Source: Ptiloglossa arizonensis (lineage: Eukaryota > Arthropoda > Insecta > Hymenoptera > Colletidae). Taken from it: a stretch of DNA of 64,000 bases. Below the pieces are notes generated by a model. That model saw only the letters and a list, made by a program, of their open reading frames with translations, made no database searches and was not told the DNA's origin. Below are positions 22,398 to 36,291 of the stretch, one piece after another; position 1 is the first letter of the stretch, and every line of letters begins with the position of its first letter. The stretch spans positions 310,001 through 374,000 of the forward strand of contig NW_027478874.1 of NCBI RefSeq assembly GCF_051014685.1. The letters run 5' to 3'. Both the position numbers and the translations under genes were made by a program.

Positions 22398-25022
22398 ATT
22401 TTCGCATTTCCGATGCGCGAAACGAATAACTAGAACGGCCCAGGAGAAAAGGGCGCATAACGTTGTAATCGGGCGACTTTCTACTTTCAAATGCAACAGA
22501 AATTTTGCGGATTGGTCAATCCGTTCGCGAGATATGGCAGTTTGGAGGTAAGAAACGCTTGAGAAACTCAAAATTTTCGCAGTTCTGATGCTCGAAACGA
22601 ATGACTAGAACGGCCCAGGGGAAAACTACACATACCGTTGCAATCGGGCGAGTTTCTACTTTCAGATGCAACTGAAATTATGCATATTGGTCAATCCGTT
22701 CGCGAGATATAGCCGTTTGGATGTAAGAAACGCTTGAGAAACTCAAAATTTTCGCAGTTCTGATGCTCGAAACGAATGACTAGAACGGCCTAGGGGAAAA
22801 CTACACCCACCGTTGTAATCGGGCGAGTTTCTACTTTCAGATGCAACAGAAATTTTGCGGATTGGTCAATCCGTTCGCGAGATATGGCAGTTTGGAGGTA
22901 AGAAACGCTTGAGGAACTCAAAATTTTCGCAGTTCTGATGCTCGAAACGAATAACTAGAACGGCCTAGGGGAAAACTACTCCTACCGTTGTAATCGGGCG
23001 AGTTTCTACTTTCAGATGCAACAGAAATTTTGCGGATCGATCAATCCGTTCGCGAGATATGGCAGTTTAGAGATAAGAAACGATTTAGAAACTCAAAATT
23101 TTCGCAGTTCCGATGCTCGAAACAAATAACTAGAACGGCCCAGGGGAAAAGTGCGCATACCGTTGTAATCGGGCGAGTTTCTACTTTCAGAAGCAACAGA
23201 AATTTTGCCGATTGGTCAATCCGTTCGCGAGATATGGCAGTTTGGAGGTAAGAAACGCTTGAGAAACTCAAAATTTTCGCAGTTGTGATGCTCGAAACGA
23301 ATGACTAGAACGGCCTAGGGGAGAAGTACGCATACCGTTGTAATCGGGCGAGTTTCTACTTTCAGATGCAACAGAAATCATGCGGATTGGTCAATCCGTT
23401 CGCGAGATATGGCCGTTTGGATGTAAGAAACGCTTGAGAAACTCAAAATTTTCGCAGTGCTGATGCTCGAAACAAATAACTAGAACGGCCTAGGGGAAAA
23501 CTACACCCACCGTTGTAATCGGGCGAGTTTCTACTTTCAGATGCAACAGAAATTTTGCGGATTGGTCAATCCGTTCTCGAGATATGGCAGTTTGGATGTA
23601 AGAAACGCTTGAGGAACTCAAAATTTTCGCAGTTCTGATGCTCGAAACGAATAACTAGAACGGCCTAGGGGAAAAGTGCGCATACCGTTGTAATCGGGCG
23701 AGTTTCTACTTTCAGAAGCAACAGAAATTTTGCGGATTGGTCAATCCGTTCGCGAGATATGGCAGTTTGGAGGTAAGAAACGCTTGAGAAACTCAAAATT
23801 TTCGCAGTTCTGATGCTCGAAACGAATGACTAGAACGGCCTAGGGGAGAAGTACGCATACCGTTGTAATCGGGCGAGTTTCTACTTTCAGAAGCAACAGA
23901 AATTTTGCGGATTGGTCAATCCGTTCGCGAGATATGGCAGTTTGGAGGTAAGAAACGCTTGAGAAACTCAAAATTTTCGCAGTTCTGATGCTCGAAACGA
24001 ATGACTAGAACGGCCTAGGGGAGAAGTACGCATACCGTTGTAATCGGGCGAGTTTCTACTTTCAGATGCAACAGAAATCATGCGGATTGGTCAATCCGTT
24101 CGCGAGATATGGCCGTTTGGATGTAAGAAACGCTTGAGAAACTCAAAATTTTCGCAGTGCTGATGCTCGAAACAAATAACTAGAACGGCCTAGGGGAAAA
24201 CTACACCCACCGTTGTAATCGGGCGAGTTTCTACTTTCAGATGCAACAGACATTTTGCGGATTGGTCAATCCGTTCGCGAGATATGGCAGTTTGGATGTA
24301 AGAAACGCTTGAGGAACTCAAAATTTTCGCAGTTCTGATGCTCGAAACGAATAACTAGAACGGCCTAGGGGAAAACTACTCCTACCGTTGTAATCGGGCG
24401 AGTTTCTACTTTCAGATGCAACAGAAATTTTGCGGATTGGTCAATCCGTTCGCGAGATATGGCAGTTTGGAGGTAAGAAACGCTTGAGAAACTCAAAATT
24501 TTCGCAGTTCTGATGCTCGAAACGAATGACTAGAACGGCCTAGGGGAAAACTACACATACCGTTGCAATCGGGCGAGTTTCTACTTTCAGATGCAACAGA
24601 AATTATGCTGATTGGTTAATCCGTTCGCGAGATATAGCCGTTTGGATGTAAGAAACGCTTGAGAAACTCAAAATTTTCGCAGTTCTGATGCTCGAAACGA
24701 ATAACTAGAACGGCCTAGGGGAAAAGTGCGCATACCGTTGTAATCGGGCGAGTTTCTACTTTCAGAAGCAACAGAAATTTTGCGGATTGGTCAATCCGTT
24801 CGCGAGATATGGCAGTTTGGAGGTAAGAAACGCTTGAGAAACTCAAAATTTTCGCAGTTCTGATGCTCGAAACGAATGACTAGAACGGCCTAGGGGAGAA
24901 GTACGCATACCGTTGTAATCGGGCGAGTTTCTACTTTCAGATGCAACAGAAATTTTGCGGATTGGTCAATCCGTTCGCGAGATGTGGCAGTTTGGAGGTA
25001 AGAAACGCTTGAGAAACTCAAA
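22398..25022 (+). repeat. 15-mer HOR, copy 1 (2625 bp)
   Basis: Order T-U-V'-F-G-A'-B-C-D-A-B-J-E-C-D''. V' is V with the normal CACCCACCG segment. Diagnostic private variants are AACTGAAATTATGCATATTGG in U, CTCGAG in B at 23576-23581, CAGACATTTTGC in the second B and GGTTAATCC in E. The unit repeats at exactly 2625 bases. Confidence 0.92.
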
Positions 25023-27647
25023 ATTTTCGCATTTCCGATGCGCGAAACGAATAACTAGAACGGCCCAGGAGAAAAGGGCGCATAACGTTGTAATCGGGCG
25101 ACTTTCTACTTTCAAATGCAACAGAAATTTTGCGGATTGGTCAATCCGTTCGCGAGATATGGCAGTTTGGAGGTAAGAAACGCTTGAGAAACTCAAAATT
25201 TTCGCAGTTCTGATGCTCGAAACGAATGACTAGAACGGCCCAGGGGAAAACTACACATACCGTTGCAATCGGGCGAGTTTCTACTTTCAGATGCAACTGA
25301 AATTATGCATATTGGTCAATCCGTTCGCGAGATATAGCCGTTTGGATGTAAGAAACGCTTGAGAAACTCAAAATTTTCGCAGTTCTGATGCTCGAAACGA
25401 ATGACTAGAACGGCCTAGGGGAAAACTACACCCACCGTTGTAATCGGGCGAGTTTCTACTTTCAGATGCAACAGAAATTTTGCGGATTGGTCAATCCGTT
25501 CGCGAGATATGGCAGTTTGGAGGTAAGAAACGCTTGAGGAACTCAAAATTTTCGCAGTTCTGATGCTCGAAACGAATAACTAGAACGGCCTAGGGGAAAA
25601 CTACTCCTACCGTTGTAATCGGGCGAGTTTCTACTTTCAGATGCAACAGAAATTTTGCGGATCGATCAATCCGTTCGCGAGATATGGCAGTTTAGAGATA
25701 AGAAACGATTTAGAAACTCAAAATTTTCGCAGTTCCGATGCTCGAAACAAATAACTAGAACGGCCCAGGGGAAAAGTGCGCATACCGTTGTAATCGGGCG
25801 AGTTTCTACTTTCAGAAGCAACAGAAATTTTGCCGATTGGTCAATCCGTTCGCGAGATATGGCAGTTTGGAGGTAAGAAACGCTTGAGAAACTCAAAATT
25901 TTCGCAGTTGTGATGCTCGAAACGAATGACTAGAACGGCCTAGGGGAGAAGTACGCATACCGTTGTAATCGGGCGAGTTTCTACTTTCAGATGCAACAGA
26001 AATCATGCGGATTGGTCAATCCGTTCGCGAGATATGGCCGTTTGGATGTAAGAAACGCTTGAGAAACTCAAAATTTTCGCAGTGCTGATGCTCGAAACAA
26101 ATAACTAGAACGGCCTAGGGGAAAACTACACCCACCGTTGTAATCGGGCGAGTTTCTACTTTCAGATGCAACAGAAATTTTGCGGATTGGTCAATCCGTT
26201 CTCGAGATATGGCAGTTTGGATGTAAGAAACGCTTGAGGAACTCAAAATTTTCGCAGTTCTGATGCTCGAAACGAATAACTAGAACGGCCTAGGGGAAAA
26301 GTGCGCATACCGTTGTAATCGGGCGAGTTTCTACTTTCAGAAGCAACAGAAATTTTGCGGATTGGTCAATCCGTTCGCGAGATATGGCAGTTTGGAGGTA
26401 AGAAACGCTTGAGAAACTCAAAATTTTCGCAGTTCTGATGCTCGAAACGAATGACTAGAACGGCCTAGGGGAGAAGTACGCATACCGTTGTAATCGGGCG
26501 AGTTTCTACTTTCAGAAGCAACAGAAATTTTGCGGATTGGTCAATCCGTTCGCGAGATATGGCAGTTTGGAGGTAAGAAACGCTTGAGAAACTCAAAATT
26601 TTCGCAGTTCTGATGCTCGAAACGAATGACTAGAACGGCCTAGGGGAGAAGTACGCATACCGTTGTAATCGGGCGAGTTTCTACTTTCAGATGCAACAGA
26701 AATCATGCGGATTGGTCAATCCGTTCGCGAGATATGGCCGTTTGGATGTAAGAAACGCTTGAGAAACTCAAAATTTTCGCAGTGCTGATGCTCGAAACAA
26801 ATAACTAGAACGGCCTAGGGGAAAACTACACCCACCGTTGTAATCGGGCGAGTTTCTACTTTCAGATGCAACAGACATTTTGCGGATTGGTCAATCCGTT
26901 CGCGAGATATGGCAGTTTGGATGTAAGAAACGCTTGAGGAACTCAAAATTTTCGCAGTTCTGATGCTCGAAACGAATAACTAGAACGGCCTAGGGGAAAA
27001 CTACTCCTACCGTTGTAATCGGGCGAGTTTCTACTTTCAGATGCAACAGAAATTTTGCGGATTGGTCAATCCGTTCGCGAGATATGGCAGTTTGGAGGTA
27101 AGAAACGCTTGAGAAACTCAAAATTTTCGCAGTTCTGATGCTCGAAACGAATGACTAGAACGGCCTAGGGGAAAACTACACATACCGTTGCAATCGGGCG
27201 AGTTTCTACTTTCAGATGCAACAGAAATTATGCTGATTGGTTAATCCGTTCGCGAGATATAGCCGTTTGGATGTAAGAAACGCTTGAGAAACTCAAAATT
27301 TTCGCAGTTCTGATGCTCGAAACGAATAACTAGAACGGCCTAGGGGAAAAGTGCGCATACCGTTGTAATCGGGCGAGTTTCTACTTTCAGAAGCAACAGA
27401 AATTTTGCGGATTGGTCAATCCGTTCGCGAGATATGGCAGTTTGGAGGTAAGAAACGCTTGAGAAACTCAAAATTTTCGCAGTTCTGATGCTCGAAACGA
27501 ATGACTAGAACGGCCTAGGGGAGAAGTACGCATACCGTTGTAATCGGGCGAGTTTCTACTTTCAGATGCAACAGAAATTTTGCGGATTGGTCAATCCGTT
27601 CGCGAGATGTGGCAGTTTGGAGGTAAGAAACGCTTGAGAAACTCAAA
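25023..27647 (+). repeat. 15-mer HOR, copy 2
   Basis: Same fifteen-monomer order as copy 1, with the same private variants, including CTCGAG at 26201-26206 and GGTTAATCC in E. I saw no difference from copy 1 in the lines sampled. Confidence 0.92.
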
Positions 27648-30272
27648 ATTTTCGCATTTCCGATGCGCGAAACGAATAACTAGAACGGCCCAGGAGAAAA
27701 GGGCGCATAACGTTGTAATCGGGCGACTTTCTACTTTCAAATGCAACAGAAATTTTGCGGATTGGTCAATCCGTTCGCGAGATATGGCAGTTTGGAGGTA
27801 AGAAACGCTTGAGAAACTCAAAATTTTCGCAGTTCTGATGCTCGAAACGAATGACTAGAACGGCCCAGGGGAAAACTACACATACCGTTGCAATCGGGCG
27901 AGTTTCTACTTTCAGATGCAACTGAAATTATGCATATTGGTCAATCCGTTCGCGAGATATAGCCGTTTGGATGTAAGAAACGCTTGAGAAACTCAAAATT
28001 TTCGCAGTTCTGATGCTCGAAACGAATGACTAGAACGGCCTAGGGGAAAACTACACCCACCGTTGTAATCGGGCGAGTTTCTACTTTCAGATGCAACAGA
28101 AATTTTGCGGATTGGTCAATCCGTTCGCGAGATATGGCAGTTTGGAGGTAAGAAACGCTTGAGGAACTCAAAATTTTCGCAGTTCTGATGCTCGAAACGA
28201 ATAACTAGAACGGCCTAGGGGAAAACTACTCCTACCGTTGTAATCGGGCGAGTTTCTACTTTCAGATGCAACAGAAATTTTGCGGATCGATCAATCCGTT
28301 CGCGAGATATGGCAGTTTAGAGATAAGAAACGATTTAGAAACTCAAAATTTTCGCAGTTCCGATGCTCGAAACAAATAACTAGAACGGCCCAGGGGAAAA
28401 GTGCGCATACCGTTGTAATCGGGCGAGTTTCTACTTTCAGAAGCAACAGAAATTTTGCCGATTGGTCAATCCGTTCGCGAGATATGGCAGTTTGGAGGTA
28501 AGAAACGCTTGAGAAACTCAAAATTTTCGCAGTTGTGATGCTCGAAACGAATGACTAGAACGGCCTAGGGGAGAAGTACGCATACCGTTGTAATCGGGCG
28601 AGTTTCTACTTTCAGATGCAACAGAAATCATGCGGATTGGTCAATCCGTTCGCGAGATATGGCCGTTTGGATGTAAGAAACGCTTGAGAAACTCAAAATT
28701 TTCGCAGTGCTGATGCTCGAAACAAATAACTAGAACGGCCTAGGGGAAAACTACACCCACCGTTGTAATCGGGCGAGTTTCTACTTTCAGATGCAACAGA
28801 AATTTTGCGGATTGGTCAATCCGTTCTCGAGATATGGCAGTTTGGATGTAAGAAACGCTTGAGGAACTCAAAATTTTCGCAGTTCTGATGCTCGAAACGA
28901 ATAACTAGAACGGCCTAGGGGAAAAGTGCGCATACCGTTGTAATCGGGCGAGTTTCTACTTTCAGAAGCAACAGAAATTTTGCGGATTGGTCAATCCGTT
29001 CGCGAGATATGGCAGTTTGGAGGTAAGAAACGCTTGAGAAACTCAAAATTTTCGCAGTTCTGATGCTCGAAACGAATGACTAGAACGGCCTAGGGGAGAA
29101 GTACGCATACCGTTGTAATCGGGCGAGTTTCTACTTTCAGAAGCAACAGAAATTTTGCGGATTGGTCAATCCGTTCGCGAGATATGGCAGTTTGGAGGTA
29201 AGAAACGCTTGAGAAACTCAAAATTTTCGCAGTTCTGATGCTCGAAACGAATGACTAGAACGGCCTAGGGGAGAAGTACGCATACCGTTGTAATCGGGCG
29301 AGTTTCTACTTTCAGATGCAACAGAAATCATGCGGATTGGTCAATCCGTTCGCGAGATATGGCCGTTTGGATGTAAGAAACGCTTGAGAAACTCAAAATT
29401 TTCGCAGTGCTGATGCTCGAAACAAATAACTAGAACGGCCTAGGGGAAAACTACACCCACCGTTGTAATCGGGCGAGTTTCTACTTTCAGATGCAACAGA
29501 CATTTTGCGGATTGGTCAATCCGTTCGCGAGATATGGCAGTTTGGATGTAAGAAACGCTTGAGGAACTCAAAATTTTCGCAGTTCTGATGCTCGAAACGA
29601 ATAACTAGAACGGCCTAGGGGAAAACTACTCCTACCGTTGTAATCGGGCGAGTTTCTACTTTCAGATGCAACAGAAATTTTGCGGATTGGTCAATCCGTT
29701 CGCGAGATATGGCAGTTTGGAGGTAAGAAACGCTTGAGAAACTCAAAATTTTCGCAGTTCTGATGCTCGAAACGAATGACTAGAACGGCCTAGGGGAAAA
29801 CTACACATACCGTTGCAATCGGGCGAGTTTCTACTTTCAGATGCAACAGAAATTATGCTGATTGGTTAATCCGTTCGCGAGATATAGCCGTTTGGATGTA
29901 AGAAACGCTTGAGAAACTCAAAATTTTCGCAGTTCTGATGCTCGAAACGAATAACTAGAACGGCCTAGGGGAAAAGTGCGCATACCGTTGTAATCGGGCG
30001 AGTTTCTACTTTCAGAAGCAACAGAAATTTTGCGGATTGGTCAATCCGTTCGCGAGATATGGCAGTTTGGAGGTAAGAAACGCTTGAGAAACTCAAAATT
30101 TTCGCAGTTCTGATGCTCGAAACGAATGACTAGAACGGCCTAGGGGAGAAGTACGCATACCGTTGTAATCGGGCGAGTTTCTACTTTCAGATGCAACAGA
30201 AATTTTGCGGATTGGTCAATCCGTTCGCGAGATGTGGCAGTTTGGAGGTAAGAAACGCTTGAGAAACTCAAA
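27648..30272 (+). repeat. 15-mer HOR, copy 3
   Basis: Same order again, with CTCGAG at 28826-28831 and GGTTAATCC in E. Copies 1 to 3 share both derived variants, which the flanking copies lack. They are therefore probably the most recently amplified units. Confidence 0.92.
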
Positions 30273-32897
30273 ATTTTCGCATTTCCGATGCGCGAAACGA
30301 ATAACTAGAACGGCCCAGGAGAAAAGGGCGCATAACGTTGTAATCGGGCGACTTTCTACTTTCAAATGCAACAGAAATTTTGCGGATTGGTCAATCCGTT
30401 CGCGAGATATGGCAGTTTGGAGGTAAGAAACGCTTGAGAAACTCAAAATTTTCGCAGTTCTGATGCTCGAAACGAATGACTAGAACGGCCCAGGGGAAAA
30501 CTACACATACCGTTGCAATCGGGCGAGTTTCTACTTTCAGATGCAACTGAAATTATGCATATTGGTCAATCCGTTCGCGAGATATAGCCGTTTGGATGTA
30601 AGAAACGCTTGAGAAACTCAAAATTTTCGCAGTTCTGATGCTCGAAACGAATGACTAGAACGGCCTAGGGGAAAACTACACCCACCGTTGTAATCGGGCG
30701 AGTTTCTACTTTCAGATGCAACAGAAATTTTGCGGATTGGTCAATCCGTTCGCGAGATATGGCAGTTTGGAGGTAAGAAACGCTTGAGGAACTCAAAATT
30801 TTCGCAGTTCTGATGCTCGAAACGAATAACTAGAACGGCCTAGGGGAAAACTACTCCTACCGTTGTAATCGGGCGAGTTTCTACTTTCAGATGCAACAGA
30901 AATTTTGCGGATCGATCAATCCGTTCGCGAGATATGGCAGTTTAGAGATAAGAAACGATTTAGAAACTCAAAATTTTCGCAGTTCCGATGCTCGAAACAA
31001 ATAACTAGAACGGCCCAGGGGAAAAGTGCGCATACCGTTGTAATCGGGCGAGTTTCTACTTTCAGAAGCAACAGAAATTTTGCCGATTGGTCAATCCGTT
31101 CGCGAGATATGGCAGTTTGGAGGTAAGAAACGCTTGAGAAACTCAAAATTTTCGCAGTTGTGATGCTCGAAACGAATGACTAGAACGGCCTAGGGGAGAA
31201 GTACGCATACCGTTGTAATCGGGCGAGTTTCTACTTTCAGATGCAACAGAAATCATGCGGATTGGTCAATCCGTTCGCGAGATATGGCCGTTTGGATGTA
31301 AGAAACGCTTGAGAAACTCAAAATTTTCGCAGTGCTGATGCTCGAAACAAATAACTAGAACGGCCTAGGGGAAAACTACACCCACCGTTGTAATCGGGCG
31401 AGTTTCTACTTTCAGATGCAACAGAAATTTTGCGGATTGGTCAATCCGTTCGCGAGATATGGCAGTTTGGATGTAAGAAACGCTTGAGGAACTCAAAATT
31501 TTCGCAGTTCTGATGCTCGAAACGAATAACTAGAACGGCCTAGGGGAAAAGTGCGCATACCGTTGTAATCGGGCGAGTTTCTACTTTCAGAAGCAACAGA
31601 AATTTTGCGGATTGGTCAATCCGTTCGCGAGATATGGCAGTTTGGAGGTAAGAAACGCTTGAGAAACTCAAAATTTTCGCAGTTCTGATGCTCGAAACGA
31701 ATGACTAGAACGGCCTAGGGGAGAAGTACGCATACCGTTGTAATCGGGCGAGTTTCTACTTTCAGAAGCAACAGAAATTTTGCGGATTGGTCAATCCGTT
31801 CGCGAGATATGGCAGTTTGGAGGTAAGAAACGCTTGAGAAACTCAAAATTTTCGCAGTTCTGATGCTCGAAACGAATGACTAGAACGGCCTAGGGGAGAA
31901 GTACGCATACCGTTGTAATCGGGCGAGTTTCTACTTTCAGATGCAACAGAAATCATGCGGATTGGTCAATCCGTTCGCGAGATATGGCCGTTTGGATGTA
32001 AGAAACGCTTGAGAAACTCAAAATTTTCGCAGTGCTGATGCTCGAAACAAATAACTAGAACGGCCTAGGGGAAAACTACACCCACCGTTGTAATCGGGCG
32101 AGTTTCTACTTTCAGATGCAACAGACATTTTGCGGATTGGTCAATCCGTTCGCGAGATATGGCAGTTTGGATGTAAGAAACGCTTGAGGAACTCAAAATT
32201 TTCGCAGTTCTGATGCTCGAAACGAATAACTAGAACGGCCTAGGGGAAAACTACTCCTACCGTTGTAATCGGGCGAGTTTCTACTTTCAGATGCAACAGA
32301 AATTTTGCGGATTGGTCAATCCGTTCGCGAGATATGGCAGTTTGGAGGTAAGAAACGCTTGAGAAACTCAAAATTTTCGCAGTTCTGATTCTCGAAACGA
32401 ATGACTAGAACGGCCTAGGGGAAAACTACACATACCGTTGCAATCGGGCGAGTTTCTACTTTCAGATGCAACAGAAATTATGCTGATTGGTCAATCCGTT
32501 CGCGAGATATAGCCGTTTGGATGTAAGAAACGCTTGAGAAACTCAAAATTTTCGCAGTTCTGATGCTCGAAACGAATAACTAGAACGGCCTAGGGGAAAA
32601 GTGCGCATACCGTTGTAATCGGGCGAGTTTCTACTTTCAGAAGCAACAGAAATTTTGCGGATTGGTCAATCCGTTCGCGAGATATGGCAGTTTGGAGGTA
32701 AGAAACGCTTGAGAAACTCAAAATTTTCGCAGTTCTGATGCTCGAAACGAATGACTAGAACGGCCTAGGGGAGAAGTACGCATACCGTTGTAATCGGGCG
32801 AGTTTCTACTTTCAGATGCAACAGAAATTTTGCGGATTGGTCAATCCGTTCGCGAGATGTGGCAGTTTGGAGGTAAGAAACGCTTGAGAAACTCAAA
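30273..32897 (+). repeat. 15-mer HOR, copy 4
   Basis: Complete fifteen-monomer unit with the ancestral states CGCGAG (near 31451) and GGTCAATCC in E. It has a private CTGATTCTCG at about 32386. It is followed directly by a C monomer with GGACTGG that matches the one at 14877, so the same exit point from the HOR is used twice in the window. Confidence 0.9.
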
Positions 32898-33667
32898 ATT
32901 TTCGCAGTTCTGATGCTCGAAACGAATAACTAGAACGGCCTAGGGGAAAAGTGCGCATACCGTTGTAATCGGGCGAGTTTCTACTTTCAGAAGCAACAGA
33001 AATTTTGCGGACTGGTCAATCCGTTCGCGAGATATGGCAGTTTGGAGGTAAGAAACGCTTGAGAAACTCAAAATTTTCGCAGTTCTGATGCTCGAAACGA
33101 ATGACTAGAACGGCCTAGGGGAGAAGTACGCATACCGTTGTAATCGGGCGAGTTTCTACTTTCAGATGCAACAGAAATCATGCGGATTGGTCAATCCGTT
33201 CGCGAGATATGGCCGTTTGGATGTAAGAAACGCTTGAGAAACTCAAAATTTTCGCAGTGCTGATGCTCGAAACAAATAACTAGAACGGCCTAGGGGAAAA
33301 CTACACCCACCGTTGTAATCGGGCGAGTTTCTACTTTCAGATGCAACAGAAATTTTGCGGATTGGTCAATCCGTTCGCGAGATATGGCAGTTTGGAGGTA
33401 AGAAACGCTTGAGGAACTCAAAATTTTTGCAGTTCTGATGCTCGAAACGAATAACTAGAACGGTCTAGGGGAAAACTACTCCTACCGTTGTAATCGGGCG
33501 AGTTTCTACTTTCGAAACGAATGACTAGAACGGCCTAGGGGAAAACTACACATACCGTTGCAATCGGGCGAGTTTCTACTTTAAGATGCAACAGAAATTA
33601 TGCGGATTGGTCAATCCGTTCGCGAGATATAGCCGTTTGGATGTAAGAAACGCTTGAGAAACTCAAA
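32898..33667 (+). repeat. C-A-B plus a J/E fusion with a 105-bp deletion
   Basis: C (GGACTGG), A and B, followed by a 245-bp segment (33423-33667) where 350 are expected. J reads normally to CTACTTTC at about 33513 and continues directly into GAAACGAATGAC of the next E monomer. The intact arrangement exists at 37342-37691. The breakpoints share only TC. Confidence 0.88.
33512..33514 (+). other. Deletion junction (105 bp lost)
   Basis: Monomer position 91 is joined to position 21 of the next monomer, at ..CTACTTTC|GAAACG... This is the only large length change in the window and the only exchange I found that is out of register. Confidence 0.9.
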
Positions 33668-34891
33668 ATTTTCGAAGTTCTGATGCTCGAAACGAATACC
33701 TAGAACGGCCTAGGGGAAAAGTGCGCATACCGTTGTAATCGGGCGAGTTTCTACTTTCAGAAGCAACAGAAATTTTGCGGATTGGTCAATCCGTTCGCGA
33801 GATATGGCAGTTTGGAGGTAAGTAACGCTTGAGAGACTCAAAATTTTCGCAGTTCTGATGCTCGAAACGAATGACTAGAACGGCCTAGGAGAGAAGTACG
33901 CATACCGTTGTAATCGGGCGAGTTTCTACTTTCAGATGCAACAGAAATCATGCGGATTGGTCAATCCGTTCGCGAGATATGGCCGTTTGGATGTAAGAAA
34001 CGCTTGAGAATCTCAAAATTTTCGCAGTGCTGATGCTCGAAACAAATAACTAGAACGGCCTAGGGGAAAACTACACACACCGTTGTCATCGGGCGAGTTT
34101 CTACTTTCAGATGCAACAGAAATTTTGCGGATTGGTCAATCCGTTCGCGAGATATGGCAGTTTGGAGGTAAGAAACGCTTGAGGAACTCAAAATTTTCGC
34201 AGTTCTGATGCGCGAAACGAATAACTAGAACGGCCTAGGGGAAAACTACACCTACCGTTGTAATCGGGCGAGTTTCTACTTTCAGATGCAACAGAAATTT
34301 TGCGGATTGATCAATCCGTTCGCGAGATATGGCAGTTTGGAGATAAGAAACGCTTTAGAAACTCAAAATTTTCGCAGTTCCGATGCAGGAAACGAATAAC
34401 TAGAACGGCCCAGGGGGAAAGTGCGCATACCGTTGTAATCGGCGAGTTTGTACTTTCAAATGCAACAGAAATTTTGCGGATTGGTCAATCCGTTCGCGAG
34501 ATGTGGCAGTTTGGAGGTAAGAAACGCTTGAGAAACTCAAAATTTTCGCAGTTCTGATGCTCGAAACGAATAACTAGGACGGCCTAGGGGAAAACTACAC
34601 CCACCGTTGTAATCGGGCGAGTTTCTACTTTCAGATGCAACAGAAATTTTGCGGATTGATCAATCCGTTCGCGAGATATGGCAGTTTGGAGATAAGAAAC
34701 GCTTTAGAAACTCAAAATTTTCGCAGTTCCGATGCTCGAAACGAATAACTAGAACGGCCCAGGGGAAAAGTGCGCATACCGTTGTAATAGGGCGAGTTTC
34801 TACTTTCAAATGCAACAGAAATTTTGCGGATTGGTCAATCCGTTCGCGAGATATGGCAGTTTGGAGGTAAGAAACGCTTGAGAAACTCAAA
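33668..34891 (+). repeat. C'-A-B*-W-X-Y-Z block
   Basis: Seven monomers. C' has TTCGAAG, GAATACC and GTAAGTAACG...GAGAGACTC. A has GGCCTAGGAGAGAAG and GAGAATCTC. X (34368-34541) has lost one G (GTAATCGGCGAG) and is 174 bases, the last net one-base length change before the end of the window. The same series recurs at 45042-46266, and in part at 41017-41891, 47317-48191 and 49067-50291. Confidence 0.84.
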
Positions 34892-36291
34892 ATTTTCGCA
34901 GTTCTGATGCTCGAAACGAATGACTAGAACGGCCTAGGGGAGAAGTACGCATACCGTTGTAATCGGGCGAGTTTGTACTTTCAAATGCAACAGAAATCAT
35001 GCGGATTGGTCAATCCGTTCGCGAGATATGGCCGTTTGGATGTAAGAAACGCTTGAGAATCTCAAAATTTTCGCAGTGCTGATGCTCGAAACGAATAACT
35101 AGGACGGCCTAGGGGAAAACTACACCCACCGTTGTAATCGGGCGAGTTTCTACTTTCAGATGCAACAGAAATTTTGCGGATTGATCAATCCGTTCGCGAG
35201 ATATGGCAGTTTGGAGATAAGAAACGCTTTAGAAACTCAAAATTTTCGCAGTTCCGATGCTCGAAACGAATAACTAGAACGGCCCAGGGGAAAAGTGCGC
35301 ATACCGTTGTAATAGGGCGAGTTTCTACTTTCAAATGCAACAGAAATTTTGCGGATTGGTCGATCCGTTCGCGAGATGTGGCAGTTTGGAAGTAAGAAAC
35401 GCTTGAGAAACTCAAAATTTTCGCAGTTCTGATGCTCGAAACGAATGACTAGAACGGCCTAGGGGAGAAGTACGCATACCGTTGTAATCGGGCGAGTTTC
35501 TACTTTAAGATGCAACAGAAATCATGCGGATTGGTCAATCCGTTCGCGAGATATGGCCGTTTGGATGTAAGAAACGCTTGAGAAACTCAAAATTTTCGCA
35601 GTTCTGATGATCGAAACGAATAACTAGAACGGCCTAGGGGAAAACTACACATACCGTTGCAATCGGGCGAGTTTCTACTTTCAGATGCAACAGAAATTAT
35701 GCGGATTGGTCAATCCGTTCGCGAGATATAGCCGTTTGGATGTAAGAAACGCTTGAGAAACTCAAAATTTTCGCAGTTCTGATGCTCGAAACGAATAACT
35801 AGAACGGCCTAGGGGAAAAGTGCGCATACCGTTGTAATCGGGCGAGTTTCTACTTTCAGAAGCAACAGAAATTTTGCGGATTGGTCAATCCGTTCGCGAG
35901 ATATGGCCGTTTGGATGTAAGAAACGCTTGAGAAACTCAAAATTTTCGCAGTGCTGATGCTCGAAACAAATAACTAGAACGGCCTAGGGGAAAACTACAC
36001 CCACCGTTGTAATCGGGCGAGTTTCTACTTTCAGATGCAACAGAAATTTTGCGGATTGATCAATCCGTTCGCGAGATATGGCAGTTTGGAGATAAGAAAC
36101 GCTTTAGAAACTCAAAATTTTCGCAGTTCCGATGCTCGAAACGAATAACTAGAACGGCCCAGGGGAAAAGTGCGCATACCGTTGTAATAGGGCGAGTTTC
36201 TACTTTCAAATGCAACAGAAATTTTGCGGATTGGTCGATCCGTTCGCGAGATGTGGCAGTTTGGAAGTAAGAAACGCTTGAGAAACTCAAA
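34892..36291 (+). repeat. A'' plus chimeric 5-mer duplication
   Basis: A'', then two 875-bp units of five monomers. The first is a B*/Y chimera, Z, A (CTTTAAGATGC), K and a C/A form (35067-35941). The second opens with a B/Y chimera, Z and A, and continues across 36292. The chimeric first monomers (GTGCTGATG start with TAGGACGG or AACAAATAAC, then TTGATC and GAGATAAG) mark the exchange points. Confidence 0.78.

Noticed and set aside
33423..33667. A separate short satellite family of 245 bp
   Set aside because: It is a J and an E monomer joined by a deletion; both halves align fully with intact monomers at 37342-37691.
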